The translations under genes were made by a program, and so were the position numbers. Positions 58,763 to 64,000 of a DNA stretch of 64,000 nucleotides are shown one piece after another. The notes below the pieces were generated by a model. That model was given only the letters and a program-made list of their open reading frames with translations, was not told the DNA's origin and did not search any database. Origin of the DNA: Adineta vaga. Taxonomy: Eukaryota; Rotifera. Each line of letters opens with the position of its first letter. The stretch's first letter is position 1. The stretch is taken from positions 8,928,001-8,992,000 of the forward strand of contig CP075495.1 of NCBI GenBank assembly GCA_021613535.1. The letters are read 5' to 3'.

Positions 58763-60954
58763 ATGTTTTATTTTCAAATCGAATCTATTTTTCTATTCAT
58801 ATCTTATTATCTATCAGGTAAAAGACTAAAATAGAAATTCTCTTTTGTTTTTATAAATTCCACAAATTTAGGAATATTCATGTGTGATGTTGAAATGAAT
58901 TTAACTCGAGTTTTATTAAATCCAATTCTTTATGATAAATCAGTACGACCTGCACGTACTCATACAGATGTAACAAATATTTCATTTGATTTATCACTTG
59001 CTCAATTAATTGATGTTGATGAAAAAAATCAGATTATTACAACAAATCAATGGTTAACTATGGTATGATTTATCTTCAATATCCAAGGGGAAAAAATACA
59101 TTTTCTTTCTTTGTCGATTTCCTTAGACTTGGCTTGATCCAAAATTAACTTGGAATCCATCAGAATGGGACAATGTCAGTTTACTTCATATTAAATATGA
59201 TAAAGTTTGGTTACCTGATATTGTTCTATACAATGTAAGTAAAACGGAAATTTTCAGAAAATAAGACGTACTTTATTGACTTTTAGAATGCTGATAATCT
59301 CGCATCATTAAGTCAAATATCCACGAATGTTATGGTATCTTTCGATGGTACTATTACATGGTTATCTACTGGTATTTTTCGAAGTTCATGTGCTGTTGAT
59401 GTTCGTTACTTTCCTTTTGGTAAGATAAAAACCTATTTGTTTGCTTGTTTTTTTAATCTATTGATATGTAGATGAACAGAATTGTTCATTGAAATTTGCA
59501 TCATGGACATATGATAGTGCTCGTATCGATTTATCACAAAAGACAAATATTGGAGATTTGAGTAATTTTATGGCAAATTCAGGTGAAGATTCTCTTTCTT
59601 TCATGATAAGTGTGTATTTGTCTTCTTTTTTTTTAATTAGAATGGGAAATTGTTAAATTACATGTGAAAAAAAATGTTGTCACATATTCTTGTTGTATGT
59701 AAAGAAAAAAAGTGATGATTGATATGAAATTGATGGATATTTCTATTTTATGGAAATACTAGGTCCAGAAAGTTTTCCTGATTTAACTTATATTGTACAA
59801 ATGCGTCGTCGTCCGTTATTTTACGTATTTAATATGATTCTCCCATGTTTTCTTATCACAACTGTTGCTTTTCTTGGATTTTGTGTGCCATCCGATAGCG
59901 GTTAGTGACATTTTTCGAATCAAATATGATGTAAACATTTATACATAATGTATTATTTGATTATTATTAGGCGAAAAAGTATCGATTGGTGTAACCACTC
60001 TTCTTTCAATGACAGTATTTCTAATGCTTGTTACCGATAGTATGCCACCAAATTCTGAATCTTTACCATTAATAGGTATGTGAAGAGAAAGACGATGAAA
60101 GTTAATTTACATACAATTTTAGGTATTTATTATTTTTCTGCAATTATTATTGTTAGTATAGCAACAGCTATGTCTGTTGCATCTCTCAATCTCTATCATT
60201 ATGGTAAAACGTATCGTCATCCGGTTCCGAAATGGACTGCTCGATTATTTTTTATAATCATTCCTAAATTACTTTTTATGAACATCGAGTTACCTATGAA
60301 CTGGCAAGATCGTCGTAATAGTCTTCTTCAATGCATGGTAATCATCCAATGTTTTTCTTCTTTTTTCTTTTGAACTTCTTGAATTCATTCTTTTAGTCCT
60401 CAACGAAATTTCCATTAAAACCTAAAACAAAGAAAAAACAAATCAAAACATTCAATAAAGCAACAATGAACAAACATGAATATACGAATAAAGCAACTGT
60501 AACACATAATGGTAAAATGACCTTATACGAAGATCCAATTGAACGTGAACCGACAACAGCAACAACATCATTAACATATTCAGATAATTTTCAGCCCTTT
60601 GAATTTCTTTCATCTCCACCATTAATACTTCGGTCATATACATCATTTCAAACATCAACCAATTCAACAACAAAACAAAAACAAAAATATCCGGAAAAAG
60701 AAACCTTCAATAATCTAACTGAATCAACGAATAAATCGACAAATAATCTCATACAATCTGCTGATTATATTCATCGACTTGTTGAACAAAATGAACGTCG
60801 ATATGAACAACAAGAACATAATTCAGCCATTGAACATGAATGGCAAATTTTAAGTCGAGTTGTTGATCGTTTACTTGTTTTTGTATTTTTAATTAGTAAT
60901 ATTCTTGTTTTTTATATTATTTTTCGTCAAGCACCACATTTAAGATTAAAATAA
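58763..60954 (+). CDS. Nicotinic acetylcholine receptor alpha-type subunit (Cys-loop channel)
   Basis: A short exon 58763-58817 encodes a signal peptide ([19 protein letters not shown]) joined in phase to 58872 ([20 protein letters not shown]). The ligand-binding domain has [30 protein letters not shown], and the Cys-loop [15 protein letters not shown]. Loop C reads [13 protein letters not shown] across an intron (donor gtatgt near 59697), giving the vicinal Cys pair of alpha subunits. M1 is [17 protein letters not shown]2 ([20 protein letters not shown]) has the Glu of cation-selective channels. The large M3-M4 cytoplasmic loop is Thr/Lys-rich. M4 is [18 protein letters not shown] and the end is HLRLK. 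It should act as a fast excitatory acetylcholine receptor subunit. Confidence 0.92.
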
Positions 60955-63265
60955 ATGAAAAACAACAAAGTTATACAGAAGAAACAAATTTTTATCTTCT
61001 TATTATTATCTTTCTAGATGCATGTATAAATATCTCATCATGATAAATCTGAAAACTAAATCCTTTTTCTTATCATTCTTTAAAAATAATTCTGCATCAT
61101 ATAATCTCTAGTCTTTGTCAATATATTTTTGTAATAATCGAAGTCAGAAAAGTTCTTATGAAAAACAAATTAAGAAATACATTCGTTTTATTATCAATAG
61201 AGGAAATAGAATCTCATTAAAAAGAAAAAGAACTTCATTAGTTAAAAGGAAATAAAAGACTTCAGTGTAAAGGAAAGATGAGTTTTTTCTATTGTTCAAA
61301 ATTAACAAGTAAATTTGTTTGATAAATTTCATGTAGAAACTAATGTTATTCTAGTTTTATAATAATGTAATATGTTTATCGATAAGAGCTCATTTCATAC
61401 AACTATAAATTATTAATCAAATTGTAATTTGTTTCTGCACTGAGGATGTTCTTTTTTTTTGGGATTCAATAATGGAAAGAAAAAAAACCTATCGTAGAGG
61501 AAACGTGTACGGAATCGAGATAGAGATAATTCGTACCTGCGATTATCTAAATTATAGAAATAAAAAAAAATGAAAATGACGAAGAATACGTTCATAAAAC
61601 TACTTCATGATAGTAGGATTATTTCTTGACGGCTAAATCTTGTTACATAATAATTATTAAGCCGGAAGATCAGAAATATATAATTGAAGATGATCGTACT
61701 GTTTATATATATATGAAAGTTAAAAAATAATCTAGAATAGTATGTAAATTTCCTGTAATTATTCATGTTTATAAAATAGAAATCTCAAAGAAAATATTTG
61801 ATCGACTTCTCTCTTTCTATTCATATATATATATATATTTCAAATGATCATCAAAATTTATCATTCACCGATCCAATGATCAACAACTAAGTTATTTTGT
61901 TGTTTCTTATAAACTAGGTAATGAATAAAATAAATCTTTTTTTCACTACTTTTCATCATCGAGTACGGACATATATGTCAATTACACTTTGAAATCTATT
62001 AAATTTAATCAATTATTCGACTTCCGGAAAATAAATTTCTTTTTGTTTGCATGAAAGAAAAAGAGCGCAGTTTTTGTCATCAATAAAGCTCAAAAAATGT
62101 CCTCAATGTCAATATTGACTGGGAAAGAGTATCGTGATATTAGTCATGAGAACTTTTTCAATCATTTAATCTACATCACCTAGAATAGACTATTCTTCAT
62201 CAGAGAAATGAATGACTTGATTATTTTTGATCAGTCTCATCTCCATAGAATATTCATATGTGTATAGTTGTCTTTCAACGTCACGTTAGCACATTTATTG
62301 TCTCAGAAGATTTTCAAACCCATAGAGTAAAGAAAAAAAGGATTCTTTCAATTTATAGATTATTTCAACTAGTTCTATGTCATGAAACTAAACCAAGCAA
62401 GTAATCAACTAATAATTTACATACAATTTTTTTCTTTTAATATACTCCTGATTCATATTTATGCTATATGTTATCAGATTAAAATCATGCAGAAGTAATC
62501 ATTCATGCTTAAAGATATCATCCCTTTTCCTATCATAGTAAATTAAATATTTCAGTTTCTATTCTATAAATTACAATTTTGTGGATTCGAATTCATGACA
62601 TCCAAATATTGATAAGCACACTTAATGTATGTCTAACCTTTGACTACATACATTTTCTCCAAGGTAATCTAAACATGCGTGTATACATAGACAAATATAT
62701 TATTAATTATTTACTCCCACATATATAATGAAATCAATGTATAGTTTAATTAAAGTGCATATCAAAATAATCTATTTTTCTTCGAAGATTAGTGAAACCA
62801 AAAGCTTAAAATATTAACTAAATGAAATCATATTCAGGTACAAGTTTTCTCAAATACGAGACGATACTATAAAAAGAAAACAAATCCGTATTGTTAGATG
62901 ACTAAAAATACGATTATATTTAGAAAGGCTTATCTTATGATTCACTCGAATAACTATTGCTTATTCTACAATGAAATAAAATACATCATATCTAAAAAAA
63001 TCTTTTTTTATCATTTCAACCAGTCTTTCAACAGACTTCTATTTAACAATGAGAAAAAAAAACAAAAATAAATTTCATTCTTTAACAGATCATGTATAGC
63101 AAAACGCAATATACAGCATTGGTATAGAGATCTAATACTAATACAAATAACAACAAAACCACAGAGGACAAGAAAAACACATCGCATTTGTTTTCTTTTT
63201 TCACAGAGAAACTTTTTGATAACGAAAAGAAAGAAATGAAACATCACCAAGATCGTTTGGACATT

Positions 63266-63303
<38 letters not shown>

Positions 63304-63325
63304 GAAAGTAGATATATAGATATAT
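60955..63325. other. Convergent intergenic region nicotinic receptor-GPCR
   Basis: There are 2.37 kb between two 3' ends with no supported gene. (TA)n runs occur (61821-61840), and a (GA)n tract is listed separately at 63269-63300. Open frames at 61413-61595 and 63011-63250 (-) are low complexity. Confidence 0.55.
63269..63300. repeat. (GA)n microsatellite
   Basis: About fifteen GA units lie just past the 3' end of the GPCR gene, probably within its 3' UTR. Confidence 0.95.
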
Positions 63326-64000
63326 CTAATATCCTGTTGATCCATCACCGTCCACTGTTGATAGAGTTGCTCGAATAGGATTTGTTCGTTCTAGTGCATA
63401 TTCATTAAGTCGACTATTACTCGAACCATTTGCTATACTAATTTGTGCTTGAAGAAACGGTCGGATTTCATGTGAAGATGATGGTCCACTCATTGCACGA
63501 TTTATTCCATGTTTTGGTTTGTCATTTCTATGTAGAAGTTTCTTTATTTCACGTCGAAATATTGATGAAGATGCAAAACAAAAGACAAATGATGCTGCAT
63601 AATATGTATTAATTAAACATTGGAATATGCCAACTTTAATCATAAATGATTTGTATATACTTGGTGTTTCAACTCCACGTTCTGGATCAAATAAAAGTGC
63701 AATGAATATTTGAGCAGGTGCTACCATAGCTAAGAAGCCAATATTCGATGTTAATAACATAGTCGTTACACGTCGTGTTCGACTTTTCGATCGAGATTTT
63801 AGATGTTCATTGCTTGTTGGATTGAGAAAAGATTTTTTAATAATAAATATATTCAATATTAATGTTAATATACATGGCTAGAAAAAGAAATTTGTTGGTT
63901 TTCAGAAAACGAAAATTATTTATTAATACTTACAACAATAATAATTGTAACTAATTCTTGCCAAGTATTTGTTGATGCAAAGAATCGATGAATAGCACTA
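63326..64000 (-). CDS. Rhodopsin-family GPCR, 3' part (truncated by window edge)
   Basis: Two exons are visible (64000-63934 and 63878-63326). TM5 is WQELVTIIIV joined to PCILTLILNIFIIKK. A basic third intracellular loop follows (SRSKSRTRRVTT). TM6 is MLLTSNIGFLAMVAPAQIFI. TM7 is LINTYYAASFVFCFASSSIF, running into RREIKKLL at helix 8. The usual TM7 NPxxY motif is not seen; the region reads YAASFVFCF instead. The SSSIFRREI end resembles peptide receptors of invertebrates, but the ligand cannot be told. The C-terminal tail is Ser-rich (GPSSSHEIRPF) and ends GDGSTGY. TM1-TM4 and the start lie beyond the window. Confidence 0.8.

Noticed and set aside
62581-62605. tRNA B-box-like GGATTCGAATTC
   Set aside because: No matching A-box or cloverleaf arms on either strand.
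1-64000. Horizontally acquired or bacterial-type genes, CRISPR arrays, insertion sequences
   Set aside because: All recognised genes have metazoan homologues and nearly all have spliceosomal introns; no array-like spaced repeats were seen.

Overview
The window looks like nuclear DNA of a small invertebrate animal, most likely a bdelloid rotifer or a close relative. The genes are recognisably metazoan (forkhead FoxA, SLBP, NPC1, Nck adaptor, nicotinic receptor, KICS2). The DNA is very AT-rich. Most introns are only about 45-60 nt, with GT-AG borders. Many start codons sit 5-40 nt after a 3' splice-site-like T-rich/AG sequence, as expected where 5' ends come from a leader exon or a trans-spliced leader; spliced-leader trans-splicing is known in bdelloids. 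The species assignment is an inference. I see no intact transposon, tRNA, rRNA or CRISPR, and no gene of obviously non-metazoan type.

Layout. 72-964 (-) neuronal calcium sensor; 2383-6743 (+) FAM184 coiled-coil protein; 6887-10125 (-) STKLD1-type pseudokinase with a helical-repeat tail; 10511-11109 (+) TOMM22; 11414-14768 (+) eIF3 subunit L; 15993-21256 (+) NPC1; 22607-24536 (-) Nck-type adaptor with only two SH3 domains; 26201-27954 (+) histone stem-loop binding protein; 28370-31279 (+) AP-3 mu subunit; 31499-31780 (+) CREBL2-like bZIP; 32015-32727 (+) IMP3; a 4.8 kb gene-free stretch; 37526-39084 (+) FoxA; 40323-43300 (-) ADAD1-like inactive adenosine deaminase; 44416-46002 (+) SURF4; 46374-47235 (+) PBDC1; 47337-49633 (+) KICS2; 49767-51496 (-) nuclear receptor of NR6/HR4 type; 53757-56495 (-) RIBC2; 58763-60954 (+) nicotinic acetylcholine receptor alpha-type subunit; 63326-64000 (-) 3' end of a rhodopsin-family GPCR, cut by the window edge.

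The genes are mostly unrelated housekeeping, trafficking and signalling functions. The strongest organisational signal is three co-oriented clusters (TOMM22-EIF3L; SLBP-AP3M-CREBL2-IMP3; SURF4-PBDC1-KICS2). In each, the downstream start codon is preceded by a 3' splice-site-like sequence and the intergenic gap is 101-415 nt, so they are candidate trans-spliced operons.

The most interesting single feature is in the AP-3 mu gene. Two consecutive, homologous, intact exons (29181-29340 and 29483-29663) have the same entry and exit phases. Only one of them can be used at a time without breaking the frame. Each encodes the segment that in mu2 carries the tyrosine-pocket residues for YxxPhi sorting signals, and they differ at the aromatic pocket position. 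This looks like a mutually exclusive splice switch of cargo recognition. Other points worth checking are the loss of catalytic residues and an apparent frameshift in the ADAD1-like gene, the missing third SH3 in Nck, and a perfect 12-bp inverted repeat in the ADAD1/SURF4 intergenic region.
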